Below are positions 35,949-47,122 of a stretch of 64,000 bases of DNA, piece by piece. The translations under genes were made by a program, and so were the position numbers. Position 1 is the stretch's first letter, and every line of letters begins with the position of its first letter. The notes beneath the pieces were generated by a model, which ran no database searches, had not been told where the DNA came from, and saw only the letters and a list, made by a program, of their open reading frames with translations. The DNA is from Jaltomata sinuosa (taxonomy: Eukaryota; Streptophyta; Magnoliopsida; Solanales; Solanaceae), in assembly GCA_003996215.1 (NCBI GenBank), contig QJPP01003101.1, positions 124,001 to 188,000 of the forward strand, written 5' to 3'.

Positions 35949-36150
35949 CTATGAAAGAAAAAGTGAAAGAGGTCAGATACTAATTTGGATCGCCAGATAC
36001 CAATTAAAATCAAGTAATAGCATAAAAGAAAGAAAGAATTGAGTTTTTCTAGTGCCATATAGCCTCTCAAAGAAAAGTACAGAAATCTTTGTACCATTCC
36101 TCATGAATATACTAGACATATCCTTGTACGACGAGATTGATGAACCTAAA

Positions 36151-36163
36151 GCTCTGGTATCAA
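36151..36163 (-). other. Element E2 primer-binding site
   Basis: Sense TTGATACCAGAGC beside the LTR edge, matching the site of E1 (TTGGTACCAGAGC) with one change. Initiator-Met type. Confidence 0.6.
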
Positions 36164-36167
36164 CTCT

Positions 36168-37093
36168 TTCATGACCCAAATGGCCGTGAGTGGCACCCAT
36201 ACTACCCCCCTGGTGGGAAACTATGTATTACCATCCAACCCAAGACTTAACTAGTAATTTAGCAATAATAGAACAACTCAAGGCATAGTAATTAAATCTC
36301 AAAACTTGTTAAAATAAAATGCAGAAGTCTAACAAATACATCCCTAAAATCCAAAATTCATCGTAAAAGGGTGCTTACTAAAGAATGTCTAAGAATAATC
36401 CAAAAAAACTAATAAATAAAAATGTCTAAAAATAAAAGACATGTGTGAACTAGGAATGATCCATGGAAGCTATGAGCGAAAGTAGCTCACCCTCGAATCT
36501 ATCAATCGATAATGCTAGATGGTAGGTCTTGACGATACCTGTGGAACAAAGTTTGCACTCAGAAAAAAAAGTACATGAGTAGCATCAGTACAAACACTAT
36601 GTACTGGTAGGTATCATAGGCTAACTCAAAGTAGTAGAAAATATATGTCTAGGATAATAAAACATGTAGCACGTACAACAAAAATAATTAAATAATCAGT
36701 TAATGAAACAGTCACAAAAATAAGGTAGTTACATTAACCAGATAAATCACCAAGTCAATCCATATTAATGTCAATAAGTAAAAGACATATAAGTCACAAA
36801 AATAGACATAGAAGTCATCGAGTAACCTACAAATATAATGCAGTCACATCCATGGGTTCATGCCCATATTGATCTCTCAGACATGTAGTCTCCATACCTC
36901 ATCAGTCCCATGATAATCACTCAATCTATACATGCATGTCAAAGGGTCTTATTTATGCCCAACTAGTCATGACATGCAAGGGATAACCTAGGGTCTATGT
37001 ACCATACTGGTGTTGTACCCGCTACACCAAATAAATGCTCATCCATAAGCTCACATCAGACTCGAGCCACTCAACAACAGAATAGTATATTTA
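36168..37093 (-). repeat. Element E2 5' LTR, truncated by element D
   Basis: Aligns with 24258-25160. It ends at 37093 in GTATATTTA exactly where element D begins with TGTCACTCCC. The rest of this LTR (about 1.4 kb) should lie beyond D but is missing, since the far side of D is fused to element C. Confidence 0.82.
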
Positions 37094-39355
37094 TGTCACT
37101 CCCTGAGGTTACCCTTTAGACGTAACACGGGACTCGGGACCACAAGGATCCCAAGCTATAACCCTTGGTCATAGCATTCTTAAGCAGACATAAAGGAAAA
37201 CATACCAGAAACATCATAGGGAAATCCAAAATAGGAAACATAATCATAGATAGATAAGTCGAATAAGGAATATAACTCAAAGATCATCCCATAACATCTA
37301 TGTCTGAAAAGCCTCTAAGACTAGCATAAAGAGTTGATGGGACAATACCCCAACTAACTCGATCATCTGAAAAGAAAGGGAACATAAAGCTAGAGTAAAG
37401 TCTAGTCCTCGAACTATGAGGACTCACCAAGGCTGACTGAGAGTTGCTGGGAACTCTAGCCACATATCTATGAAGGGACACCTGAATCTGCATCATCAAA
37501 GGATGTAGCGCAATATGTGTTAATACTATGGAATGTACTAAGTATGTGAGCAATGCATAAGTATGATAAAACATGCTTTAAAATGTGCTTAAACATAATC
37601 CATACATAATAGAGTATCAAGAGAAGATATCATAATGGACAGCTAAATCATGAGGCCAAAGACAACTTCAAAATCATAGTTCATAAGAGAGTTCAAAAAG
37701 CTTGGAAAACATGAAAACTTATATACGGGAGTTTCTTATAACCAACATGAGACCATGTGAGCTACATGAAATCTAACTATGTAACCCTAGTTAGCAAAAC
37801 TGACTTTGAACCTTGTCGAGGAACAAGTCACCATACCCAACTATATAACCCTAGTTGGCAAAGCTATCCTATGCCCCGCTAAGGCAAGGATGCCATACAT
37901 AGAGACGTGGATCCACTCTTATAAGCCTTTAAGGCACATATCATATCATATCATAACCTACGCTGGCAACGTAGTTTCTAGGACTAAGGGTACTCTCACC
38001 CCGTCCACTCGGTGCTAAGTACTACTCCCAAAACATGCACATATTGCTCATAATTTCATAAGGGCATACTCTCATGCCAAATCTTATTCATAATACATGA
38101 AAACACATTGTGTATCATGCAACTTTCATAACATAGTTCATAAAGCTTAGCAAAGCCATAATTCAAAATACGCTTTTCTTTCTAAATTCATAATTGAAGA
38201 ATTTAGCATGCAATTTCTTAAAGACATAAAGGCCATGATATCTAATCATACCAAGTTTCCCTTGAAAACATGCAAATTCATGGATTCATGCTAGAAATCA
38301 ACTTTCATGCTTGGGCCTTTAAAACTAATAAGAGGATCATAATCAAATCATCAATAATCATTAAGAAACCATGAATTTAAACATAGAAACTGATTTCATA
38401 AATTTTTCCCAAATTTTGGATCAAAATCTTAATTTCATAAGTTCATAATTCAACATAAAGATTGGGGATTTTTTGGCAAAAGGGTGAAGGAACCCATTGT
38501 TGAAGACCCACATACCTTGGTGGAAGATTACCCACTTGGTTGGAAAGATCTAGGAGGCTTGAACTTGAAGCTTGGAGACCTGAAGCTTGAGAGGAACTTT
38601 TCCTTTTTAGGAGGTGAATGATGAGCTTAGAAAAGACTTAGGATAATATGGGTGGAAACCCTACTAGGAATAGTCAAAACGACTTCACTTAGTAGTTAAA
38701 AGGGTGGGAAAAGACTAATATACCCCCGAGACTTAATTTAGAAAAATCAAGAAATTTGGTCAGCTTTGGGTTCTACGGTTGGATTCCACGGATCGTCGTT
38801 TGAACAACGACCCATGGTCCCAACCCGTGGTTCCTGTGTAATAGGTTAGGTCGCAGAAGCATTTATACGGGTCAATAGGACGGACCCGTAGACGGAATGA
38901 CGGGTCATCATTTGGAGTCGTCATCACATGGAGCTCAGTTGACTCCTGGTCGAACCACGACTCAAGACTACGGTCCATCATTGGAATGACGCGTCATAGA
39001 GTCGAGTTGTGAAACTTGGGAACATGCCAATCCTCTGAACTCATTCCATGAGTCAACAGGACGGACCTGTCATTTGAACGACGAGTCATAGTTTGAACTC
39101 ATGGTTCCTGGGAGCATGGTCAGCCTACAAGTCTGATTCCACGAGTTGAATCACAACCCATAGAATGAACTACAGTCCATAGAACCACTCGTGGTTCTCA
39201 GACCATAGGCCAACCTTGCAGATACTGAACCACAGATTCCTTTCCACGACCCATGGTTCGAACGAAGGTCCGTGGTTTGGATTCTTCATTTCTGAAACAT
39301 GAAAATTATATGAGGCTTCAACCTACATAGCTGGATATGTTTCCGAAGTGTTACA
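37094..39355 (-). repeat. Element D 3' LTR (2262 bp, complete)
   Basis: Plus-strand edges are TGTCACTCCC (37094) and ...GTGTTACA (39355), giving TG...CA ends in sense. It is matched closely by 42076-44135. Between about 38760 and 39290 it has many repeats and short palindromes of the type GACGGGTCAT / GTCGTTTGAACAACGAC, which is the iterated-word block of this family. Confidence 0.9.
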
Positions 39356-39420
39356 ATATCTCCCCCTTGGGATTATTCATTCTCGAATGAAGGCTAAACA
39401 AGGAAAACTGAGGTGGAAAA
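39356..39420 (-). other. Element D polypurine tract region
   Basis: Sense sequence ends in CCAAGGGGGAGAT directly before the LTR edge at 39355. The GGGGGAGA run is a good polypurine tract. Confidence 0.75.
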
Positions 39421-39599
39421 TAACCCAACAAAACATCAAAACATGGAAATCAAGGAAACATCATGAAAACTGAACTTCTCAACTTGAAAACATGATAAAC
39501 TAACTTCAAAAATATGAATACATGCTAGGATCGTGAGATAAACTGTTGGATTAGAATAAGAGGGACATACTAAGGATGGAACTACTTCCTCAAGCTAAA

Positions 39600-39675
39600 A
39601 CTGTATCGAAAAGAAAAGGATGAGGGTACTTGGCCTTCATGGATGATTCTTCTCTCCCAGTAGCTCCTTCAACTG
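39600..39675 (-). pseudogene. Element D chromodomain tail remnant
   Basis: Sense codons read VEGATGREESSMKAKYPHPF, clearly the end of a chromovirus chromodomain (compare VEEATWE...KYPHLF). It is the only pol remnant seen in D, about 180 bp from the polypurine tract as expected for the integrase end. The rest of pol has been deleted. Confidence 0.65.
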
Positions 39676-41297
39676 AGTTGTAAAAGCTGAAGTACTATCG
39701 TGGTAACCGACTTCTGATAAAATTGAGTTGGGTTCATAAGACACGTATACATGCTGAGAATGTAAAAATTACCAATAGGACAGGAACTGGTCATTCAAGA
39801 TGATAATTGTCCTGGGATTAAAGTAGGGACTCGACTAAAACTCATAAAGAACAAACATACTCTAGAACTCACAGTTAACTAAAAGGGACACTAAACTTAG
39901 ATAAGTAGATACTTGGTGAAACTATTCTTTCATGAATACCACTCCTACCATTTGCAACAAACAACCTTAACAGTGCACATAAAGGTACTAAGGTCTGAGT
40001 CTAACTACCCGATTCTCTATGTTCAAACCTATCTCAACAAGTTCAATTGCATCTAGAACGTCTACTAAGGATAGCATCCCCTCTTATCACAACAACCAAC
40101 TAACCTAGGGCTCCCAACCAAAGGGTCACTAGTTGAGCAAAACAATTATCCACATGTATCCCATCATGATATTCAAGCTTATAATTATGGTCACCTTATA
40201 GTTTCGTAGCTTACCCTATTTAAGACTTCTCTCCTCTTTCCTATCATAACTAGGAATCGCAAATTCAAGAACTTATATAGAGGGACATACTAAACTTCCT
40301 CATCTAACTATTTTGCATGAATAATCCTTACCTCATAATTCACCCACACCTAGAAGTCAAGGTGGAACAAGTACACTAACAAGGAAAATAAAACTGCTAC
40401 CTCCCCACTAGGCTACTATAAGGCCTTCTCCCCTAAAACTTATAACAACATAAACCAGAATCATAGAAATAAAGAGCGAGAGCATGAGCGTCACGAATGA
40501 AAAACTACGGATTGATCTTGACTTACACTTAGCGTGATCAAGCCACTCAAGGTGGGGCTTGGGGAATTGAGTGCAATAGTCATGAACACTTCACATACTT
40601 GGCACGTAAGACATGAATTAGTGGGGATCACCACCCCTCGTCATCAAAGGCAAAAATCAAAGGGATTTAGAATAAGGAAGTCATAAGAGTGAATCATTTC
40701 AAGAATTAGGTATGAGCATAAACATGGCGTAACATGATTTGATTAGCCATTTAGGCACGTCTGAGGAATGAACTGAGAAAATAGGATCGAGCATACTAAG
40801 AGACATGAGTTTACATAGATAACAAACCTCAGGGAATAAAGGTGGAATTTATAGAATCATAGGATAAGAGTAGAATCATTGCCTGAAGCATTAACTTGCC
40901 ATTCTAGAACCTGAACATGGGCGTGAATCTGAAATAGGACCATGGCGCTAATACACAAGTCATGGAAAGATATCATACTTCCAGAAGTATACTTAGGATG
41001 CTAGGATGGAAATAAGCTTTTGCATACCCTCTTGACTTTGTTCTAACACCCACAAGCATCGCTACCTGAGCCTCTAAAATCTGACCGATTCTACACTCCA
41101 CCATCTCCCCCTTAGGTTCATGCCACCCTCCTAAGTGTATGGACCTCTCACCAACCTCTCAAAGGAACTATGATTGTTTTACCCTAACAAAACATATACT
41201 ACTCAAGAATCTAGCATGAATAACCACTTCCTTCTATAGTCTAAGACTCTCCTTCTCCTAAAAGTCTAGGCCTAAACCCTCCTATTCTGACTTAGTT
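39676..41297. other. Element D internal region without recognisable pol
   Basis: About 1.6 kb between the chromodomain remnant and the gag knuckle. I see no RT, RNase H or integrase core motifs and no long frame. It may be untranslated filler of a non-autonomous element or badly decayed pol. Confidence 0.5.
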
Positions 41298-41864
41298 CTA
41301 GGTCAAGACAAACCAAACAAGAGTAGGGGTCCAAGGACTATAGATGCATACAAGAAGAAAATCTACTGACGTACCTGATTCAACTTTTGGAGGAATACTC
41401 TGACCCGGTTGTCTAGGCAATGAAAGGAATTTGTTTTGGAGATGAACACCACCGTTGCTCCATGTAGATGAGGGGAAATTCCTGATCCTATGGCCTAACT
41501 GACCACACCTAAAACAACCCTCCTTGCCCGCAAAAAATTCACCTAGATGAAACTTACCGCATCTACTACAATGAGGGTACCTCAAGGTCTTCGGAGCCCT
41601 ATTATGACAAGACTCAGAATTGAGGGCAGGCATGCTAACTGAATATGGGGTTGGTCTTGATGACCTATGTTAAGAAGATTATTGGTTACATGCTCCGATC
41701 TTCTTTTTCTTCCTCTTCCTCTTCTTTTGTTTCTTTTTCTCATTCAACTGAGTTGTCATGGCTTGAGCCAACATATAGATGGCCTCAAAAAATTCTGCAT
41801 TCATAACCTCATGATTTGGAGTGGTCGGATTAGCATTTCTCGGGGGGTTCTTTCACAGAGACAT
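41298..41864 (-). pseudogene. Element D gag with zinc knuckle, internally deleted
   Basis: The sense start at 41864 is followed, after an early stop, by NPPRNANPTTPNHEVMNAEF and MLAQAMTTQLNEKKK, the usual N-terminus of this gag type. It then passes through a Lys/Arg-rich stretch and stops straight into the C-terminal part (frame 41298-41633) with YPHCSRCGKFHLGEF and GCFRCGQLGHRIRNF, the CCHC knuckle with its last Cys changed to Phe. The gag core, normally some 200 residues, is missing. Confidence 0.78.
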
Positions 41865-42060
41865 TATCTGAAATGCGTATGGAATGGATTAGAAGGGCAA
41901 GTAGAGTCAAACTATATCGCACGATATTAAACACAAAGAAGTGAAGTTTTTCCTAAAACACCTCATAGCCTTCTCCTCATAAGTGTGGCGCGCTTCATAA
42001 CCATGAAAGAGACACTACTCGATACGGCTTTCAGACACTCTAGGACTCTTGAACCTGAGG

Positions 42061-42073
42061 CTCTGATACCAAG
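42061..42073 (-). other. Element D primer-binding site
   Basis: Sense TTGGTATCAGAGCC is an exact match to the plant initiator-Met primer sequence TGGTATCAGAGC, two bases inside the LTR edge at 42076. Confidence 0.85.
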
Positions 42074-42075
42074 TT

Positions 42076-44135
42076 TGTCACACCCCGAGGTTACCCCCTA
42101 GATGTAACATAGGACTCGGGACCACAAAGATCCCAAATTAACCCTTGGTCATAGCATTCTCAAGCAGACATAATGGAAACATCATAAGGAAATCCAAAAT
42201 AGGAAACATTATCATAGATAGATAAGTCGAATAAGGAATATAACTCAAAGATCATCCCATAACATCTATGTCTGAAAAGCCTCTAAGACTAGCATAAAGA
42301 GTTGATGGGACAATACCCCAACTAACTCGACCATCTGTAAAGAAAGGGAACATAAAGCTAGAGTAAAGTCTAGTCCTCGAACTATGAGGACTCACCAAGG
42401 TTGACTGAGAGTGGCCGAAAACTTTAGCCACGTATCTGTGAAGGGACACCTAAATCTGCATCATCAAAGGATGCAGCGCAATATGCGTTAGTACAATGGA
42501 ATGTACTAAATATGTGAGCAATGCATAAGTATGATAAAACATTCTTTAAAACGTGCCTAAACATAATCCATACATAATAGAGTATCAAGAGAAGATATCA
42601 TAATGGAAAGCTAAATCATGAGGCTATAGCCAACTTCAAAATCATAGTTCATAAAGAGTTCAAAAAGCATGGAAAACATGAAAACTTACATACGGGAGTT
42701 TCTTATAACTGACATGAGACCATGTGAGCTACATGGAATCTAACTATATAACCCTAGTTAGCAAAGCTGACTTTGAACCTTGCCGAAGAACAAGTCACCA
42801 TACCCAACTATGTAACCCTAGTTGGCAAAGTTGTTCTATTCCCCGCTAAGGCAAGGACACCATACATAAAGTCGTGGATCCACTCTCATAAGCCTTTAAG
42901 GCACATATCATATCATATCATAACCTACGCTGGCAACATAGTTTCTAGGACTAAGGGTACTCTCACCCTATCCACTCAGTGCTAAGTACTACTCCCAAAA
43001 CATGCACATATAGCTCATAATTTCGTAAGGGCATACTCTCATGCCAAATAATTTTCATAATTCATGAAAACACATAAGGTATCATGCAACTTTCATAACA
43101 TAGTTCATAAAGCTTAGCAAAGCCATAATTCAAAACACGATTTTCTTTCTAAATTCATACTTGAAGAATTTAGCATGCAATTTCTTAAAGACATAAAAAC
43201 CATGATATCTAATCATGCCAAGTTTTCCTTGAAAACATGCAAATTCATGGATTCATGCTAGAAATCAACTTTCATACTTGGGCCTTTAAAACCAATAAGA
43301 GGATCATAATCAAATCATGAATAATCATTAAGAAACCATGAATTTAAACATAGAAACTGATTTCATAAATTTTCCCCAAATTTTGTATCAAAATCCTAAT
43401 TTCATAAGTTCCTAATTCAACATAAAGATTGGGGATTTTTGGGCACAAGTGTTGAGGAACCCATTGTTGAAGACCCACATACCTTGGTGAAAGATTACCC
43501 ACTTGGTTGGAAAGATCTAGGAGGCTTGAACTTGAAGCTTGGAGAGTTGAAGCTTGAGAGGAACTTTTCCTTTTTGGGAGGTGAATGAGGAGCTTAGAAA
43601 AGACTTAGGATAATATGGGTGGAAACCCTACTAATAATAGTCAAAACGACTTCACTTAGTAGTTAAAAGGGTGGGAAAAGACTAAAATACCCCCGGGACT
43701 TAATTTAGAATAATAAGGAAATTTGGTTGGCTTCAGGTTCTATGGTTGGATTCTGTGGATCGTCATTTGAACCACGAGCCATGGTCCTAACCCATGGTTC
43801 CTGGCTAAGAGGTTAGGTCGCAGAAGCATTTGTACGGGTCAACAGGATGGACCCGTAGACTGAACGATGGGTCATCATTTAGAGTGGTCATCACATAGAG
43901 CTCAGTTAACTCCTGGTCAAACCATGACTCAAGACTATGGTCCATCATTGGAATGACGGGTCATATTGTCAAGTCGTGAAACTTTGGAACATGAAAATCC
44001 TCTGAACTCATTCCACGAGTCAACAGGACGGACCCGTCATTTGAACGATGAGTCGTTGTTTGAACTCGTGGTTCCTGGGAGCATGGGCAGCCTACAAGTC
44101 TAATTCCACGAGTGGAATCATGACCCGTAGAATAA
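42076..44135 (-). repeat. Element D 5' LTR, outer end missing
   Basis: Colinear with 37094-39172 and highly similar by eye. The last roughly 180 bp (sense start) is absent: after CCGTAGAATAACTT the sequence becomes element C integrase. The promoter region nearest the LTR start is therefore lost. Confidence 0.88.
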
Positions 44136-44408
44136 CTTAACCTGCTGATAGTTCAAGCACCGGAATACGAACTCCGCTATATCCCGCTTTACACCACTCC
44201 ACCAATAAAGTTGTCTCAAGTCTCTATACATCTTTGTTATGCCAGGATAAATATAGTATCTAGAACAATGTGTCTCACGAAGTATCAACTGAATCAAATC
44301 CCCAACTCTCAGAACATAAAGGCGGCAATCGAACCTCAGGATACCATCAGAACCCAACGTAGCCTGGCTGGGCTCACACCAAACTACCTGATCATGAATG
44401 TCACACAA
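44136..44408 (-). pseudogene. Element C integrase zinc-binding region, cut at 44135
   Basis: Reads ILRETHCSRYYIYPGITKMYRDLRQLYWWSGVKRDIAEFVFRCLNYQQ, matching the HHCC region of element A with the second His changed to Tyr (YPG for HPG) and the last Cys to Tyr (CLNY). The frame meets element D LTR at 44135, so the DDE core and chromodomain are gone. Confidence 0.88.
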
Positions 44409-45060
44409 ACGCTAATCCTCAAGCTGTTAGCTCTGAATCTGATCAACTAGAGTGGAACAAACCTTAATACTGGCGAGAACTCTGCTAGGATCCAACAACT
44501 CAAGCCTAACCAAATGGTTAGCCAAGGACTGGATGTCCAAGGGCAACGGTCACACAGAAACTGAAAGAGAAGCTAACCTGCCCATACTCACCGTCTTCCG
44601 AATCAAGGCATAAGTTACCATGTTTGCCTTGCCCGGATAATAAAGAATGGTGAAATCATAGTCCTTCAGTAGCTCAATCCACCTCCTCTGTCTCGAGTTT
44701 AGCTCTCGCTGACTCGTAATGTACTGAAGACTATGATGATCGGTGAATATCTCACAATGAACTCCATATAAATAGCGCGTCCAGATCTTGGGCGCGAAGA
44801 CTACTGCTGCCAACTCTAAGTCATGAGTGGGGTAGTTGCGCTCGTGAACCTTCAGCTGCCTCAATGCATATGCTATCACTCGAACCTGCTACATCAACAC
44901 ACAACCAAGACCAACACTGGAAGCATCGCAATACATGGAGAAGTTGTGATCCTCAACCGGCAAAGTCAAAATTGAAGCTGAAGTCAATAAGGCCTTAAGC
45001 GTCTGAAAGCTATCCTCGCACTGATCCATCCACTGAAATGGGACATCCTTCCTAGTAAGT
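44409..45060 (-). pseudogene. Element C RNase H
   Basis: The frame 44550-44879 carries YALRQLKVHERNYPTHDLELAAVVFAPKIW with the catalytic Glu and IFTDHHSLQ with an Asp, then YYPGKANMVTYALIRK. The N-terminal Asp part lies upstream in another frame. Close to the element A copy but independently mutated. Confidence 0.85.
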
Positions 45061-45540
45061 ATAGTCAAGGGTGCTGCGATGGAATAAATCCCTGGAAGAA
45101 CCGTCTTTAGTAACCTACTAACCTAACAAAGTTGCGGGGGAATTAGTCAACCCAAAAGACATCACCAGGAACTCATAGTGGCCATAACGTGTCCTGAATG
45201 CTTTCTTAGGGATGTCCTCCGCCCTAATCCTCAACTGATGGTAGCCAGACCTCAAATCAATCTTCAAAAACACGGCTGAACCCTGAAGCTGATCAAACAA
45301 GCCATCAATCCTCAGCATCGGATACCTATTCTTCACTATCACCCGATTCAACTATCGATAATCAATACACATCCGCATCAAACCATCCTTCTTCTTTACA
45401 AATAGAACAAGAGGACCCCAAGGCGATATACTCGGTCGAATAAATCCCTTATCTAACAAATCTTAGAGCTGCTCCTTAAGCTCTCTTAACTCAGCAGGAA
45501 CTATACGGTAAGGAGAAATAAAAATGGGTGTTGTGGCCAA
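45061..45540 (-). pseudogene. Element C reverse transcriptase with catalytic region deleted
   Basis: The frame 45118-45351 contains MLRIDGLFDQLQGSAVFLKIDLRSGYHQLRI and YGHYEFLVMSFGLTNSPA, then ends because about 300 bp is missing relative to element A (its 3116-3418). The deletion removes the catalytic FIDDILVYS box and the following palm and thumb. Sense sequence joins directly to the remainder of the thumb near 45120. A polymerase could not be made. Confidence 0.88.
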
Positions 45541-45542
45541 AT

Positions 45543-46380
45543 CTAACTCAATAGCGAAATCAATATCTCTCTCAGCTGGAAGGCCTGGCAGGTCGGAGAA
45601 AACAAATCTAGGAAGTCTCTAACCACAAGAACAGATTCAGGAGACAAAGGGTCAGCACTAGCATCTCGTACATATGCTAGATAAGCTAAACACCCACGGG
45701 AAATCAACTTCCTAGATCGAAGATAAGAGATGATCCCAGATGGTACATGGCTAACAGAACCCTGCCACATAACTGCCGATACACCGGGCACGACTATGGT
45801 AACGGTCTTGGCATAATAATCCAAAACCACACGATAAGGGGATAACCAGTTCATGCCCAGTATTACATCAAAATCTAACATATCGAGTATCATCAAATCA
45901 CCCCAAGTCTCCAAATCACCAAAAAATATCACACAAGATCTCACAATTCAATCCACAACTAAAGAATCTCCTACTGGGCCAAAACAAAAATAGGAACAAA
46001 TAATGGCTCACTAGACACCGCCAAACAAGGACGAAAGTAGGCAGATACATATAAACAAGTGGATCCAGGATCAAATAAAGCCATAGCAGACTGATGGCAC
46101 ACAAAAATTGTACCTGTAATAACAGCATCTGAGGCCTCTGCCTCCAGTCTCCCAGGGACCACATAGAACTGACAACGACCTCTACCTGCCCGACCACCAT
46201 CCCTACCACCTACTCTGACATGCGGAGCACCACCTCTACCCTGACCACCACCCCCTCTAGCTAGAGGCTGAACTACTCGTAAAGGCTTGGCCAGCTGAAC
46301 TGTACCCTGCTGGGGGAAATCTCTAGCAAAATAACCAATCACACCACAAGTAAAACAAGCCCCTAATGACCTACTCGGTT
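45543..46380 (-). pseudogene. Element C protease, linker and gag knuckle remnant
   Basis: Two frames cover it. 45971-46342 holds a Gly/Arg-rich linker, LEAEASDAVITGTIFVCHQ and the active site LFDPGST; 45543-45944 resumes with DFDVILGMNWLSPYRVVLDY and the full protease-RT linker that element A lacks. A frameshift near 45945-45970 divides them. A knuckle ACFTCGVIGYFAR-like sequence lies at about 46310-46360, with His changed to Tyr. Confidence 0.83.
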
Positions 46381-46908
46381 AGGATGAACCAGCAGATCCC
46401 ATATGGCCACCACAGCCTGATGCCCCAGAAGTTGTACCCCTTTAAGATTGATCGCTAAATCCCTGATGGCTGCTCTGACCCTGCTCGAACTGGGTACTAC
46501 CAGAAGTCTAAAGTGAAGCCTGAACCGGTAGACTGGATTGACCCTGGTGCTGCTGTGGATGATAACCCCAGCCCCACTGGCCTGAACCTCTAACACCCTG
46601 TTGAGAAACACTGAAGCTACCTTGATAACGAGGCCTCTTATCTCTAGCCCCCTGATCATGTCGGTGCAAGTCCTCCACTGTATGGACATAGTCTGTAATA
46701 GCCTGAAATGACCAACCACTAGCAACTAAGATCTTTGTTGGTTGTCTAAGCTCTATCCGCAACCCCCCAGATAAACCTACTGACTCAATTAGAATCTGTA
46801 GGCATGATCATAACCCCAAATAGATCAAGCTGGTGAAAGTGGGTCTCGTACTCAGATACGGTCATAGAACCCTAGATAAGTCTGGTAAACTGCTCTCATA
46901 CGAATCAT
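46381..46908 (-). pseudogene. Element C gag remnant, internally deleted
   Basis: The sense start at 46908 (MIRMRAVYQ) corresponds to MVRTR of element B, but the next 90 or so bases already belong to the later gag, so most of the N-terminal half is deleted. The frame 46508-46762 gives the C-terminal portion (TDYVHTVEDLHRHDQGARDKRPRYQGS), and the overlapping frame 46363-46725 is not the gag frame. Confidence 0.7.
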
Positions 46909-47107
46909 CCGCCGAAGAATGAACTAGAATAAATGAGATTTTAGGAAACCATCAAGGATAAAATGCACGATATAAAGGCAATAAGAAAGTAGTATTTCCT
47001 AAGATGCCACTGTAGCCTCCTGAAGATTGAGTACGGATGTCTCTGCCCCAATACACAGGAATCTACTAGACATTGGCTCCTATACCGATGACACTGGCGA
47101 ACCTAGA

Positions 47108-47120
47108 GCTCTTATACCAA
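47108..47120 (-). other. Element C primer-binding site
   Basis: Sense TTGGTATAAGAGC beside the LTR edge, the initiator-Met type with C changed to A. Confidence 0.7.
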
Positions 47121-47122
47121 GC

